Shown here one piece after another: positions 55,236-64,000 of a DNA stretch of 64,000 nucleotides. Where the stretch lies: NCBI RefSeq assembly GCF_016651105.1, contig NZ_JAEKEL010000001.1, positions 2,842,001 through 2,906,000 on the forward strand, written 5' to 3'. The notes beneath the pieces are model-generated. The model was not told where the DNA came from. It made no database searches and saw nothing but the letters and a program-made list of their open reading frames with translations. The stretch's first letter is position 1. Each line of letters begins with the position of its first letter. Origin of the DNA: Pseudomonas sp. TH15 (GTDB lineage Bacteria > Pseudomonadota > Gammaproteobacteria > Pseudomonadales > Pseudomonadaceae). A program made the position numbers and the translations under genes.

Positions 55236-56525
55236 TTATTTGCGGTCTTCCAGCTTGGTAATGTCACGCGACTCGTAGCCGGTGTACAGCTGGCGCGGAC
55301 GGCCAATCTTGTACGGGCTGGAGAGCATTTCTTTCCAGTGGGAGATCCAGCCCACGGTCCGCGCCAAAGCGAAGATCACGGTGAACATGCTGGTTGGAAT
55401 GCCGATCGCCTTGAGGATAATCCCCGAGTAGAAGTCGACGTTCGGGTACAGAGAGCGTTCGATGAAGTACGGGTCGGTCAGGGCGATCTCTTCCAGGCGC
55501 ATGGCCAGTTCGAGTTGCGGATCGTTTTTGATACCCAGTTCTTTCAGTACTTCGTCGCACGTCTTCTTCATAACTGTGGCGCGTGGGTCGCGGTTTTTGT
55601 AAACCCGGTGACCGAAGCCCATCAGTTTGAACGGATCGTTCTTGTCCTTGGCCTTGGCGATGTATTTGTCGATGTTCGAAACATCGCCAATTTCGTCAAG
55701 CATGGTCAGAACAGCTTCGTTCGCGCCGCCGTGGGCAGGGCCCCACAGTGCAGCGATACCGGCGGCGATACAGGCGAACGGGTTGGCCCCCGACGAACCT
55801 GCCAGACGTACGGTAGAGGTCGATGCGTTTTGCTCGTGGTCGGCATGGAGGATGAAGATCCGGTCCATGGCCTTGGCGAGTACCGGGCTGATCGGTTTGA
55901 TCTCGCACGGGGTGTTGAACATCATGTGCAGGAAGTTTTCCGCGTACGTCAGGTCGTTGCGCGGGTACATCATGGGTTGCCCCATGGAGTACTTGTAAAC
56001 CATCGCTGCCAGGGTCGGCATCTTGGCAACCAGGCGGATCGCGGAGATTTCGCGATGCTGCGGGTTATTGATGTCCAGGGAGTCGTGGTAGAAGGCCGAG
56101 AGGGCGCCGACTACACCGCACATGACGGCCATTGGGTGGGCGTCGCGACGGAAGCCGTTGAAGAAGGTCTTCAACTGCTCGTGAACCATGGTGTGGTTCT
56201 TCACGGTGCTGACGAACTGGGCCTTTTGTTCTGCGGTCGGCAATTCGCCGTTGAGCAGCAGATAGCAGGTTTCCAGGTAGTCCGACTTTTCAGCCAGCTG
56301 TTCGATCGGGTAGCCGCGGTGCAGCAGGATGCCGTTGTCGCCGTCGATATAGGTGATCTTCGACTCGCAGGAGGCGGTCGACATGAAGCCAGGGTCAAAG
56401 GTGAAACGGCCCGTGGCCGTCAGGCCCCGAACATCAATTACATCGGGACCAACGGTGCCGGTTAAAATGGGCAGCTCGACGGGGGCTGCGCCCTCGATGA
56501 TCAACTGCGCTTTTTTGTCAGCCAT
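55236..56525 (-). CDS. gltA: Citrate synthase
   Basis: Condenses acetyl-CoA and oxaloacetate to citrate. The 429-residue length is typical of the large, NADH-sensitive Gram-negative type. Active-site regions are [45 protein letters not shown] (catalytic His), [14 protein letters not shown] (catalytic His) and NVDFYSGI (catalytic Asp). The N-terminal beta domain [30 protein letters not shown] is also typical. Divergent from sdhC. Confidence 0.97.
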   Translation of the reverse strand: MADKKAQLIIEGAAPVELPILTGTVGPDVIDVRGLTATGRFTFDPGFMSTASCESKITYIDGDNGILLHRGYPIEQLAEKSDYLETCYLLLNGELPTAEQKAQFVSTVKNHTMVHEQLKTFFNGFRRDAHPMAVMCGVVGALSAFYHDSLDINNPQHREISAIRLVAKMPTLAAMVYKYSMGQPMMYPRNDLTYAENFLHMMFNTPCEIKPISPVLAKAMDRIFILHADHEQNASTSTVRLAGSSGANPFACIAAGIAALWGPAHGGANEAVLTMLDEIGDVSNIDKYIAKAKDKNDPFKLMGFGHRVYKNRDPRATVMKKTCDEVLKELGIKNDPQLELAMRLEEIALTDPYFIERSLYPNVDFYSGIILKAIGIPTSMFTVIFALARTVGWISHWKEMLSSPYKIGRPRQLYTGYESRDITKLEDRK

Positions 56526-56583
56526 GTGGCCTCCTATTTATGCTTGAAATCATCAGACAGACCCCCCACGCAGGGCCCGCACC

Positions 56584-56611
56584 ACTATAGTGAGATAAAT
56601 TCGAATGTCAA
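56584..56611 (-). promoter_or_regulatory. Sigma70-type promoter of gltA
   Basis: On the minus strand TTGACA, 16 bases, TATAGT. The -10 lies about 60 bases upstream of the gltA ATG. Consensus -35 and near-consensus -10. Confidence 0.7.
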
Positions 56612-56725
56612 TTTGCCTAAAGTCTTGCTCCAGAAGGCTTTAACCGGACTTTTTCCTCGAAATTACCTGCCATTTACGCCTTTTATCCGACTTGTGCAAT
56701 GAGCTATTAGGGGGAGGCGAACGCG

Positions 56726-56754
56726 TTGTCATTAGTAGCCTAACTGTCTATACT
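56726..56754 (+). promoter_or_regulatory. Sigma70-type promoter of the sdh operon
   Basis: TTGTCA, 17 bases, TATACT. The -10 lies about 120 bases upstream of sdhC, implying a leader of about 110 bases. Confidence 0.65.
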
Positions 56755-56874
56755 CGGCCACCGACCGCCAGGGGCTTTTGGGCCTGCTTTATTGGGGGTC
56801 GCATCCCTGGGTGGTGGTTACCTGACCAGTGCACTCCCCAACAACTTTGCCCTGATTGTTAGGGGCTCTTCAGT

Positions 56875-57261
56875 GTGAAAAAAGCCGTGAAAAGCCAACG
56901 ACCTGTAAACCTAGACCTAAGGACCATCAAACTCCCCATCACCGGCGTTACGTCGTTTCTTCACCGTGTTTCCGGCATCATCCTCTTCCTGGGCCTTGGC
57001 ATCATGCTTTATGCATTGGGCAAATCCCTGGGTTCCGAGGAAGGTTTTGTCGAGGTGAAGGCATGCTTGACCAGTCCGCTGGCCAAGTTCGTAGCATGGG
57101 GCCTCCTGTCCGCCTTGCTGTATCACATGGTAGCCGGCGTGCGCCATCTGATCATGGACATGGGCATCGGTGAGACGCTGGAAGGCGGCAAACTGGGCTC
57201 GAAAATCATTATCGCCGTGTCTGCGGTGCTGATCGTTCTGGCGGGAGTTTGGATATGGTAA
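56875..57261 (+). CDS. sdhC: Succinate dehydrogenase cytochrome b556 subunit
   Basis: Membrane anchor of complex II that helps bind haem b and ubiquinone. The 128-residue protein has three transmembrane helices and the family block RPVNLDLRTIKLPITGVTSFLHRVSGIILFLGLG. The haem-ligand His is probably in LYHMVAGVRHLIMD. The start is GTG; 56875 is used here, and a GTG four codons later (KSQRPVN) is equally plausible. It overlaps sdhD by 7 bases. Confidence 0.94.
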   Translation: MKKAVKSQRPVNLDLRTIKLPITGVTSFLHRVSGIILFLGLGIMLYALGKSLGSEEGFVEVKACLTSPLAKFVAWGLLSALLYHMVAGVRHLIMDMGIGETLEGGKLGSKIIIAVSAVLIVLAGVWIW

Positions 57262-57623
57262 CCAGCGTAACGAACCTGTCGCGTTCCGGTCTCTATGACT
57301 GGATGGCGCAGCGTGTGTCTGCGGTTGTTCTCGCGGCTTATTTCATTTTCCTGATCGGATACCTCGCAGCGCATCCTGGCATTGGCTACGCCCAATGGCA
57401 TGAGCTGTTTGCAAGCAACGGGATGCGTATCTTCAGTCTGCTGGCCCTGGTGGCCCTTGGCGCTCACGCCTGGGTTGGCATGTGGACCATCGCGACCGAC
57501 TACCTGACGCCGATGGCGCTGGGCAAGTCCGCGACTGCAGTACGTTTCCTCTTCCAGGCAGTATGCGGCGTTGCGATGTTCGCCTACTTCGTCTGGGGTG
57601 TGCAGATTCTTTGGGGTATCTGA
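57255..57623 (+). CDS. sdhD: Succinate dehydrogenase membrane anchor subunit
   Basis: The second hydrophobic anchor of complex II, 122 residues with three transmembrane helices. The N-terminal block LSRSGLYDWMAQRVSAVVLAAYFIFL and HAWVGMWTIATDYL (haem/quinone-site region) are family-typical. ATG at 57255 overlaps the sdhC stop; a TTG six bases earlier is in frame but less likely. Confidence 0.94.
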   Translation: MVTSVTNLSRSGLYDWMAQRVSAVVLAAYFIFLIGYLAAHPGIGYAQWHELFASNGMRIFSLLALVALGAHAWVGMWTIATDYLTPMALGKSATAVRFLFQAVCGVAMFAYFVWGVQILWGI

Positions 57624-57626
57624 TTC

Positions 57627-59402
57627 ATGTCTACTACAGTTAATACGCTTTCGTTCGACGCCATTATTATTGGCGGCGGCGGTGCTGGCATGCGCGCTGC
57701 GCTGCAACTGGCACAAGGTGGTCACAAGACTGCCGTGGTAACCAAGGTTTTCCCGACTCGCTCGCACACCGTATCCGCTCAGGGTGGCATCACCTGCGCC
57801 ATCGCCTCGGCAGATCCGAACGATGACTGGCGCTGGCACATGTACGATACCGTCAAGGGTTCCGACTATATCGGTGACCAGGACGCTATCGAATACATGT
57901 GTTCCGTAGGCCCGGAAGCGGTTTTCGAGCTCGAGCACATGGGTTTGCCGTTCTCCCGTACCGAACAGGGCCGCATTTATCAGCGTCCGTTCGGCGGTCA
58001 GTCGAAAGACTTCGGTAAAGGCGGCCAGGCTGCCCGTACTTGCGCTGCTGCCGACCGTACCGGTCACGCACTGCTGCACACCCTGTACCAGGCCAACCTC
58101 AAGGCTGGCACCGTATTCCTTAACGAATACTACGGCGTCGACCTGGTGAAGAACGAAGATGGTGCCTTTGTCGGCATGATCGTCATCTGCATCGAAACTG
58201 GCGAAACCTCCTACGTCCGCGCGAACGCCACCGTATTGGCGACCGGCGGTGCAGGCCGTATCTACTCGTCCACCACCAATGCCCTGATCAACACCGGTGA
58301 CGGCGTCGGCATGGCTCTGCGTGCTGGCGTGCCGGTACAAGACATTGAAATGTGGCAGTTCCACCCGACCGGCATCGCCGGCGCTGGTGTACTGGTTACT
58401 GAAGGCTGCCGCGGTGAAGGCGGTTACCTGATCAACAAGCACGGCGAGCGTTTCATGGAGCGTTATGCTCCGAACGCCAAAGACCTGGCTGGTCGTGACG
58501 TGGTTGCTCGCTCGATGGTTAAAGAAATCATCGCCGGCAACGGTTGCGGTCCGGATGGCGACCACGTAATGCTGAAACTCGATCACCTCGGTGAAGAAGT
58601 TCTGCACAGCCGTCTGCCAGGCATCATGGAACTGTCCAAGACCTTCGCTCACGTCGATCCAGCCGTGTCGCCGATCCCGGTCGTTCCAACCTGCCACTAT
58701 ATGATGGGCGGCGTGCCGACCAACATTCATGGTCAGGCAATCACTCAGGACGCTGAAGGCGTTGACCAGATCATCCCGGGCCTGTTCGCTGTAGGCGAAG
58801 TGGCTTGCGTATCGGTTCACGGTGCCAACCGTCTGGGCGGTAACTCGTTGCTCGACCTGGTGGTATTCGGTCGTGCTGCCGGCCTGTTCCTGGAACAGAC
58901 CCTGAAAGAAGGCGTTGACTACGCTCGCCCTCGCCAGTCCGACATCGACGCTGCCCTGGCACGTCTCGATGGCCTGAACTCGCGTACCGAAGGTGAAGAC
59001 GTCGCCACCCTGCGTAAAGAACTGCAAAGCTGCATGCAGAACTACTTCGGTGTATTCCGTACCGGTGAATACATGCAGAAGGGTATTGCTCAGTTGGCTG
59101 ATCTGCGTAGCCGTATCGCCAACGTCAAGATCAACGACAAGAGCCAGGCGTTCAACACCGCTCGTATCGAAGCGCTGGAACTGCAGAACCTGCTGGAAGT
59201 GGCCGAAGCTACCGCCATCGCCGCAGAGATCCGCAAAGAGTCCCGCGGTGCTCACGCCCGTGAAGACTTCGAAGAGCGCGATGACGTTAACTGGCTGTGT
59301 CACACCCTGTATTTCCCGGGTGAGAAGCGCGTTTCCAAGCGTGCCGTGAACTTCTCGCCAAAAACAGTCCCGACCTTTGAACCAATGATTCGGACTTATT
59401 AA
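57627..59402 (+). CDS. sdhA: Succinate dehydrogenase flavoprotein subunit
   Basis: Oxidises succinate to fumarate with a covalently bound FAD. The 591-residue protein has the dinucleotide motif [14 protein letters not shown] near 12-25, the flavinylated H47 in [11 protein letters not shown], and active-site residues around [23 protein letters not shown] and [14 protein letters not shown]. It starts three bases after sdhD. A 726-codon open frame on the opposite strand is a codon-bias shadow. Confidence 0.97.
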   Translation: MSTTVNTLSFDAIIIGGGGAGMRAALQLAQGGHKTAVVTKVFPTRSHTVSAQGGITCAIASADPNDDWRWHMYDTVKGSDYIGDQDAIEYMCSVGPEAVFELEHMGLPFSRTEQGRIYQRPFGGQSKDFGKGGQAARTCAAADRTGHALLHTLYQANLKAGTVFLNEYYGVDLVKNEDGAFVGMIVICIETGETSYVRANATVLATGGAGRIYSSTTNALINTGDGVGMALRAGVPVQDIEMWQFHPTGIAGAGVLVTEGCRGEGGYLINKHGERFMERYAPNAKDLAGRDVVARSMVKEIIAGNGCGPDGDHVMLKLDHLGEEVLHSRLPGIMELSKTFAHVDPAVSPIPVVPTCHYMMGGVPTNIHGQAITQDAEGVDQIIPGLFAVGEVACVSVHGANRLGGNSLLDLVVFGRAAGLFLEQTLKEGVDYARPRQSDIDAALARLDGLNSRTEGEDVATLRKELQSCMQNYFGVFRTGEYMQKGIAQLADLRSRIANVKINDKSQAFNTARIEALELQNLLEVAEATAIAAEIRKESRGAHAREDFEERDDVNWLCHTLYFPGEKRVSKRAVNFSPKTVPTFEPMIRTY

Positions 59403-59413
59403 GGGTGGCCGCC

Positions 59414-60118
59414 ATGTTGAAAGTCAGTGTTTATCGCTACAACCCTGATCAGGACGCTGCGCCGTTCATGCAAGAATTCCAGGTCAATACCAACGGTAAA
59501 GACCTGATGGTGCTGGACGTGCTGGCCCTGATCAAAGAGCAGGACGAGGGTTTCTCCTATCGTCGCTCTTGCCGTGAAGGTGTTTGCGGTTCCGACGGCA
59601 TGAACATCAACGGCAAAAACGGTCTGGCGTGCGTTACGCCGCTGTCCGCTGTCGTAAAAGGTAACAAGCTGATCGTTCGTCCTCTGCCAGGTTTGCCGGT
59701 TATCCGTGACTTGGTCGTCGATATGAGCATCTTCTACAAGCAATACGAGAAGGTTAAGCCATTCCTGCAGAACGACACGCCGGCTCCGGCCATCGAACGT
59801 CTGCAGACCCCTGAAGAGCGTGAAAAGCTTGACGGTCTGTACGAGTGCATCCTGTGCGCTTGCTGCTCGACCTCTTGCCCGTCCTTCTGGTGGAACCCGG
59901 ACAAGTTCCTGGGTCCAGCTGCTCTGCTGCAAGCGTATCGCTTCCTGGCAGACAGCCGTGACACCAAGACTGCCGAGCGTCTGGCTTCGCTGGATGACCC
60001 GTTCAGCGTATTCCGCTGCCGCGGGATCATGAACTGCGTCAACGTCTGTCCGAAAGGCCTGAACCCGACTAAGGCCATCGGTCACGTACGTAACATGTTG
60101 CTGCAAAGCGGCGTGTGA
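59414..60118 (+). CDS. sdhB: Succinate dehydrogenase iron-sulfur subunit
   Basis: Carries electrons from FAD to ubiquinone. The 234-residue protein has a plant-type [2Fe-2S] domain (SCREGVCGSDGMNINGKNGLAC) and a bacterial ferredoxin-type domain with [4Fe-4S] and [3Fe-4S] ligands (CILCACCSTSCPSFWW and CRGIMNCVNVCPKGLNP). ATG at 59414 is used: AAGGGTGG lies 6 bases upstream and MLKVSVYRYNP matches the family start. A GTG at 59405 is in frame. Confidence 0.96.
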   Translation: MLKVSVYRYNPDQDAAPFMQEFQVNTNGKDLMVLDVLALIKEQDEGFSYRRSCREGVCGSDGMNINGKNGLACVTPLSAVVKGNKLIVRPLPGLPVIRDLVVDMSIFYKQYEKVKPFLQNDTPAPAIERLQTPEEREKLDGLYECILCACCSTSCPSFWWNPDKFLGPAALLQAYRFLADSRDTKTAERLASLDDPFSVFRCRGIMNCVNVCPKGLNPTKAIGHVRNMLLQSGV

Positions 60119-60172
60119 TTCAGCAGCTGTAACCCGGCTGTTGTAAATGTAGTACCGCTGTACCTGTAGATG

Positions 60173-60206
60173 CTACGGCGCAGGCTTCAACCGGCGCCGT
60201 AGTTTT
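60173..60206 (+). terminator. Probable terminator/attenuator between sdhB and sucA
   Basis: CTACGGCGC and GCGCCGTAG form a perfect 9-bp stem with a 12-base loop, followed by TTTT. It lies 55 bases after sdhB in a 276-base gap. sucA may therefore have its own promoter or depend on partial readthrough. Confidence 0.65.
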
Positions 60207-60394
60207 AACCTGAGCAGCAGCTCATAAAGCTGCAGCTCTTATTTTGAAGAAATGAGACAAGCAGGGGCATCCGGGCTGGTACCCGGACTATCAGCGTGAT
60301 CCTAAGTGGCTTGTTTTAGTCGCTGCATTCGGACTTCTGCAAGTTTGCTCGGTGTCGACGCCGGTGGTGTTCCCCTAACCGAGGGTGACCAAGC

Positions 60395-63226
60395 ATGCAA
60401 GAAAGCGTGATGCAGCGCATGTGGAACAGCGCCTACCTATCCGGTAGTAACGCTGCCTATGTGGAAGAGCTCTACGAGCTCTACCTGCACGACCCTAACG
60501 CTGTGCCAGAAGAGTGGCGCACCTACTTTCAGAAGTTGCCTGCTGACGGCAACACTGCCACCGATGTTTCGCACTCCACAATTCGCGACCATTTCGTCTT
60601 GCTGGCAAAGAACCAGCGCCGCGCACAACCGGTTTCCGCCGGCAGCGTGAGCAGTGAGCACGAGAAGAAGCAAGTTGAAGTGCTGCGATTGATCCAGGCC
60701 TACCGTATGCGTGGCCACCAGGCAGCCCAGCTTGACCCGCTGGGGCTGTGGCAGCGTCCTGCACCTGCAGACCTGTCGATCAATCATTACGGCTTGACCA
60801 ATGCCGATCTTGATACGACCTTCCGTGCCGGCGACCTGTTCATCGGCAAAGAGGAGGCGAGCCTACGCGAAATTCACGAAGCGTTGCAGCAGACATATTG
60901 CCGCACCATCGGCGCTGAATTCACGCATATCACCGATTCCGAGCAGCGTCACTGGTTCCAGCAGCGTCTGGAAAGCGTGCGCGGCCGTCCGACGTACTCC
61001 GCCGACATCAAGAGCCACCTGCTCGAACGCGTCACTGCCGGCGAAGGTCTGGAAAAATACCTGGGCACCAAATACCCGGGTACCAAGCGTTTCGGTCTGG
61101 AAGGCGGCGAGAGCCTGATTCCGATGCTCGACGAGCTGATCCAGCGTTCCGGTTCCTACGGCACCAAGGAAATCGTTATCGGCATGGCCCACCGTGGCCG
61201 TCTCAACGTGCTGGTCAACACCTTCGGCAAGAACCCGCGCGAGCTGTTCGACGAGTTCGAAGGCAAGAAGAAGGTCGAGCTGGGTTCCGGTGACGTTAAA
61301 TACCACCAGGGCTTCTCCTCCAACGTCATGACCGCCGGCGGTGAAGTTCACCTGGCCATGGCCTTCAACCCGTCCCACCTGGAAATCGTTTCTCCAGTGG
61401 TCGAAGGTTCGGTCCGTGCCCGTCAGGATCGTCGTAACGACCCTACCGGTGAAAAGGTTCTGCCGATCTCCATCCACGGTGACGCGGCATTCGCCGGTCA
61501 GGGCGTGGTGATGGAAACCTTCCAGATGTCGCAGACCCGCGGTTTCAAAACCGGCGGTACCGTGCACATCGTGATCAACAACCAGGTCGGTTTCACCATC
61601 AGCAACCCGGAAGATTCGCGCTCTACCGAGTACGCAACCGACGTCGCGAAAATGATCCAGGCGCCGATCCTCCATGTAAATGGTGATGATCCGGAAGCCG
61701 TATTGTTCGTGACCCAGCTGGCCATCGACTACCGCATGCAGTTCAAGCGTGACGTGGTAATCGACCTGGTTTGCTACCGTCGTCGCGGCCACAACGAAGC
61801 TGACGAGCCTAGCGGCACCCAGCCTCTGATGTACCAGCAGATCACCAAGCAGCGCACCACCCGTGAGCTGTACGCCGAACGCCTGACCCAGGCCGGTGTG
61901 GTTGATGATGCACGCGTACAGGCCAAGATCGACGAATACCGCAACGCGCTGGACAACGGTCTGCATGTTGTGAAAAGCCTGGTCAAAGAGCCGAACAAAG
62001 AGTTGTTCGTGGACTGGCGTCCGTACCTGGGCCACGCCTGGACTGCACGTCACGACACGAGTTTCGATCTGAAAACCTTGCAGGAACTGTCCGCCAAGCT
62101 GCTGGAAATTCCAGAAGGCTTCGTGGTTCAGCGCCAGGTTTCGAAGATCTACGAAGACCGTCAGAAAATGCAAGTCGGCGGCCTGCCGATCAACTGGGGT
62201 TACGCCGAAACCATGGCGTACGCGACCCTGGCGTTCGAAGGTCACCCGATCCGCATGACTGGCCAGGACATCGGCCGCGGTACGTTCTCGCACCGTCACG
62301 CTGTGTTGCACAACCAGAAAGACGCCGGCAGCTACATTCCGCTGCAGAACCTGTACAAAGGTCAGCCACGTTTCGACTTGTACGATTCGTTCCTGTCCGA
62401 AGAAGCCGTACTGGCGTTCGAATACGGTTACTCGACCACCACGCCTGAGGCGCTGGTGATCTGGGAAGCCCAGTTCGGCGACTTCGCCAACGGTGCCCAG
62501 GTGGTTATCGACCAGTTCATCACCAGTGGCGAGCACAAGTGGGGCCGTCTTTGCGGTCTGACCATGCTGCTGCCGCACGGTTATGAAGGTCAGGGGCCGG
62601 AGCACTCTTCGGCTCGTCTGGAGCGTTACCTGCAACTGTGCGCCGAGCACAACATTCAGGTAGCCGTGCCGACTACGCCGGCTCAGATCTACCACTTGCT
62701 GCGTCGTCAGGTGATTCGCCCGCTGCGCAAGCCGTTGATCGTGCTGACACCGAAGTCGCTGCTGCGTCACAAGCTGGCTATTTCGACCCTGGAAGATCTG
62801 GCCGAAGGTTCGTTCCAGACCGTGATCCCGGAAATCGATGCCCAAGACCCGAAAAAGGTCGAGCGCATTGTTCTGTGTAGCGGCAAGGTCTACTACGACC
62901 TGCTGGAAAAACGTCGTGCCGAAGGTCGTGATGACATCGCCATCGTGCGTATCGAGCAGCTGTACCCATTCCCTGAGGACGACTTGAACGAAGTCCTGGC
63001 TCCTTATACCAACCTCAAACATATCGTTTGGTGTCAGGAAGAGCCGATGAACCAGGGTGCCTGGTACTGCAGCCAACACCACATGCGCCGCATCGTTGGC
63101 AATCACAACAAGGCGCTCGTTCTCGAGTACGCCGGCCGTGATGCTTCTGCTGCACCTGCTTGTGGTTATGCATCGATGCACGCTGAGCAGCAGGAAAAAC
63201 TGCTGCTAGACGCCTTTACTGTTTAA
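60395..63226 (+). CDS. sucA: 2-oxoglutarate dehydrogenase E1 component
   Basis: Thiamine diphosphate-dependent decarboxylase of the oxoglutarate dehydrogenase complex. The 943-residue protein begins with the SucB-binding type N-terminus (RMWNSAYLSGSNAAYVEELYELYLHDPNAVPEEWR). Key regions are VIGMAHRGRLNVLVNTFGK (active-site His), the ThDP/Mg motif GDAAFAGQGVVMETFQMS...NNQVGFT, and the transketolase-like C-terminal part SRHRHAVLHNQKD-like block and LPHGYEGQGPEHSSARLERYLQL. GAGGGTGA precedes the ATG. sucB follows after 42 bases. Confidence 0.97.
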   Translation: MQESVMQRMWNSAYLSGSNAAYVEELYELYLHDPNAVPEEWRTYFQKLPADGNTATDVSHSTIRDHFVLLAKNQRRAQPVSAGSVSSEHEKKQVEVLRLIQAYRMRGHQAAQLDPLGLWQRPAPADLSINHYGLTNADLDTTFRAGDLFIGKEEASLREIHEALQQTYCRTIGAEFTHITDSEQRHWFQQRLESVRGRPTYSADIKSHLLERVTAGEGLEKYLGTKYPGTKRFGLEGGESLIPMLDELIQRSGSYGTKEIVIGMAHRGRLNVLVNTFGKNPRELFDEFEGKKKVELGSGDVKYHQGFSSNVMTAGGEVHLAMAFNPSHLEIVSPVVEGSVRARQDRRNDPTGEKVLPISIHGDAAFAGQGVVMETFQMSQTRGFKTGGTVHIVINNQVGFTISNPEDSRSTEYATDVAKMIQAPILHVNGDDPEAVLFVTQLAIDYRMQFKRDVVIDLVCYRRRGHNEADEPSGTQPLMYQQITKQRTTRELYAERLTQAGVVDDARVQAKIDEYRNALDNGLHVVKSLVKEPNKELFVDWRPYLGHAWTARHDTSFDLKTLQELSAKLLEIPEGFVVQRQVSKIYEDRQKMQVGGLPINWGYAETMAYATLAFEGHPIRMTGQDIGRGTFSHRHAVLHNQKDAGSYIPLQNLYKGQPRFDLYDSFLSEEAVLAFEYGYSTTTPEALVIWEAQFGDFANGAQVVIDQFITSGEHKWGRLCGLTMLLPHGYEGQGPEHSSARLERYLQLCAEHNIQVAVPTTPAQIYHLLRRQVIRPLRKPLIVLTPKSLLRHKLAISTLEDLAEGSFQTVIPEIDAQDPKKVERIVLCSGKVYYDLLEKRRAEGRDDIAIVRIEQLYPFPEDDLNEVLAPYTNLKHIVWCQEEPMNQGAWYCSQHHMRRIVGNHNKALVLEYAGRDASAAPACGYASMHAEQQEKLLLDAFTV

Positions 63227-63268
63227 CGCCTTCGCGCACCTGAAACCGAATTTAAGGACCCACTGATA

Positions 63269-64000
63269 ATGGCTATCGAAATCAAAGCCCCCACTTTCCC
63301 GGAATCGGTTGCCGATGGCACCGTTGCCACCTGGCACAAAAAACCAGGCGACGCCGTCAAGCGTGATGACCTGATCGTCGATATCGAAACCGACAAAGTG
63401 GTACTGGAAGTATTGGCTACTGCTGACGGCGTGCTGGGCGCTATCGTCAAGAACGAAGGCGACACCGTTCTGTCCGACGAAGTCCTGGGCTCCATCCAAG
63501 AGGGCGGCGCTGCTGCCGCTCCAGCTGCTGCCGCTGCTCCGGCCGCTGCACAAGCTGCTGCTCCAGCTGCCGACGGCGAAGACGATCCTGTTGCTGCACC
63601 GGCTGCTCGCAAGCTGGCTGAAGAAAACGGCATCAACATCGCTTCCGTTGCCGGCACCGGCAAAGGCGGTCGTGTGACCAAGGAAGACGTAGTCGCTGCT
63701 GTTGCTGCCAAGAAAGCTGCTCCGGCCGCTGCTCCTGCCAAGGCTGCTGCTCCGGCTGCCGCTGCTCCTGTGTTCGCCGCTGGCGACCGCATCGAGAAGC
63801 GCGTACCGATGACCCGCGTGCGGGCCACCGTTGCCAAGCGTCTGGTAGAAGCTCAGTCGAACATGGCGATGCTGACCACTTTCAACGAAGTCGACATGAC
63901 CGAAGTCATGGCCCTGCGTTCGAAGTACAAGGACCTGTTCGAGAAGTCCCACAACGGCGTACGCCTGGGCTTCATGTCGTTCTTCGTCAAAGCAGCTACC
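63269..64000 (+). CDS. sucB: Dihydrolipoyllysine succinyltransferase (E2), N-terminal part (cut by window edge)
   Basis: E2 core of the oxoglutarate dehydrogenase complex. The 244 codons present cover the lipoyl domain (about 1-78) with the lipoylated lysine in ETDKVVLEV. An Ala/Pro-rich linker (about 78-108) and the E1/E3-binding domain (PAARKLAEENGINIASVAGTGKGGRVTKEDVVAAV, about 110-145) follow. After a second Ala-rich linker comes the start of the catalytic domain (KRVPMTRVRATVAKRLVEAQ, NEVDMTEVMALRSKYK). TAAGGA precedes the ATG. It continues beyond the window. Confidence 0.96.
   Translation, partial: MAIEIKAPTFPESVADGTVATWHKKPGDAVKRDDLIVDIETDKVVLEVLATADGVLGAIVKNEGDTVLSDEVLGSIQEGGAAAAPAAAAAPAAAQAAAPAADGEDDPVAAPAARKLAEENGINIASVAGTGKGGRVTKEDVVAAVAAKKAAPAAAPAKAAAPAAAAPVFAAGDRIEKRVPMTRVRATVAKRLVEAQSNMAMLTTFNEVDMTEVMALRSKYKDLFEKSHNGVRLGFMSFFVKAAT

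Larger units (their letters stand above)
56526..56874. other. 349-bp divergent gltA-sdhC regulatory region
   Basis: This gene-free stretch carries the two sigma70-type promoters listed separately and a long untranslated leader for sdhC (about 110 bases) rich in GGGG runs. I see no small gene or repeat. Confidence 0.7.

Noticed and set aside
57123..59303. 726-codon open frame on the minus strand opposite sdhA
   Set aside because: It lies wholly antisense to a clear sdhA with all active-site motifs. Its composition (His/Asp/Gln/Arg-rich, no domain) is the usual shadow of GC-biased third positions.
60863..63181. 772-codon open frame on the minus strand opposite sucA
   Set aside because: Antisense shadow of sucA; no recognisable domain and no ribosome site or promoter context.

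Overview
The window is chromosomal DNA of a fluorescent Pseudomonas, most likely the P. fluorescens group. The evidence is the gene order (cheA-cheB-motC-motD-parC-parP-cheW, then ccmABCDEFGHI; pykF-ttuD-glxR-hyi-gcl; gltA facing sdhCDAB-sucAB), the GC-rich codon use, and the many palindromic REP/REPIN repeats of the type carrying GAGC(A/C)(A/G)GCTCGC cores. It is mostly core genome. I see no prophage, integron, CRISPR array, rRNA or tRNA.

Layout. 1-6.8 kb: end of the chemotaxis/flagellar cluster (CheA C-terminal part, CheB, the second stator MotC/MotD, the array-positioning proteins ParC and ParP, CheW, a DUF2802 protein). 6.9-8.8 kb: a FliK-like protein and a short FlhB C-domain paralogue on the minus strand. 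9.0-16.4 kb: a tightly overlapping cytochrome c maturation operon (ccmA-I) followed by a small proline-rich lipoprotein gene. 16.4-24.3 kb: accessory genes, including a PIN/HTH toxin-antitoxin pair, LysR, SDR and peroxiredoxin-like genes, an orphan HicB, an MFS exporter, a periplasmic DUF5666-like protein and a sulfate-binding protein. 24.3-33.7 kb: a potassium channel, a urea transporter and the glyoxylate-to-pyruvate operon gcl-hyi-glxR-ttuD-pykF, with a divergent GlcG/HbpS-like gene. 33.7-36.3 kb: an esterase-like protein, a RAYT transposase flanked by REP doublets, and a TetR regulator. 36.4-45.3 kb: a MuxABC-OpmB type tripartite RND pump with two inner-membrane pumps. 45.3-54.2 kb: YedI, an MlaA/VacJ protein with an overlapping alpha/beta hydrolase gene, a GH17 membrane enzyme, a betaine-type binding protein, and the yjcH-actP acetate permease pair. 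54.2-55.2 kb: a gene-free nested inverted-repeat element. 55.2-64 kb: TCA-cycle genes gltA, sdhCDAB, sucA and the start of sucB.

How they work together. The glyoxylate operon makes tartronate semialdehyde, glycerate, a phosphoglycerate and finally pyruvate. The neighbouring urea transporter suggests a link to purine/allantoin use, which releases both glyoxylate and urea. Two perfect TTGTATACAA palindromes lie between gcl and the divergent glcG-like gene and are probably operators for a GntR/FadR-type regulator.

The most unusual observation is a complete REPIN inside the 5' end of the outer-membrane efflux gene (opmB). It occupies exactly 30 codons of the lipoprotein signal region and keeps the frame open. 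The same window holds the likely mobilising enzyme (RAYT), about a dozen related REPINs, two other REP families, and an 836-bp inverted repeat with a second palindromic repeat nested inside it.
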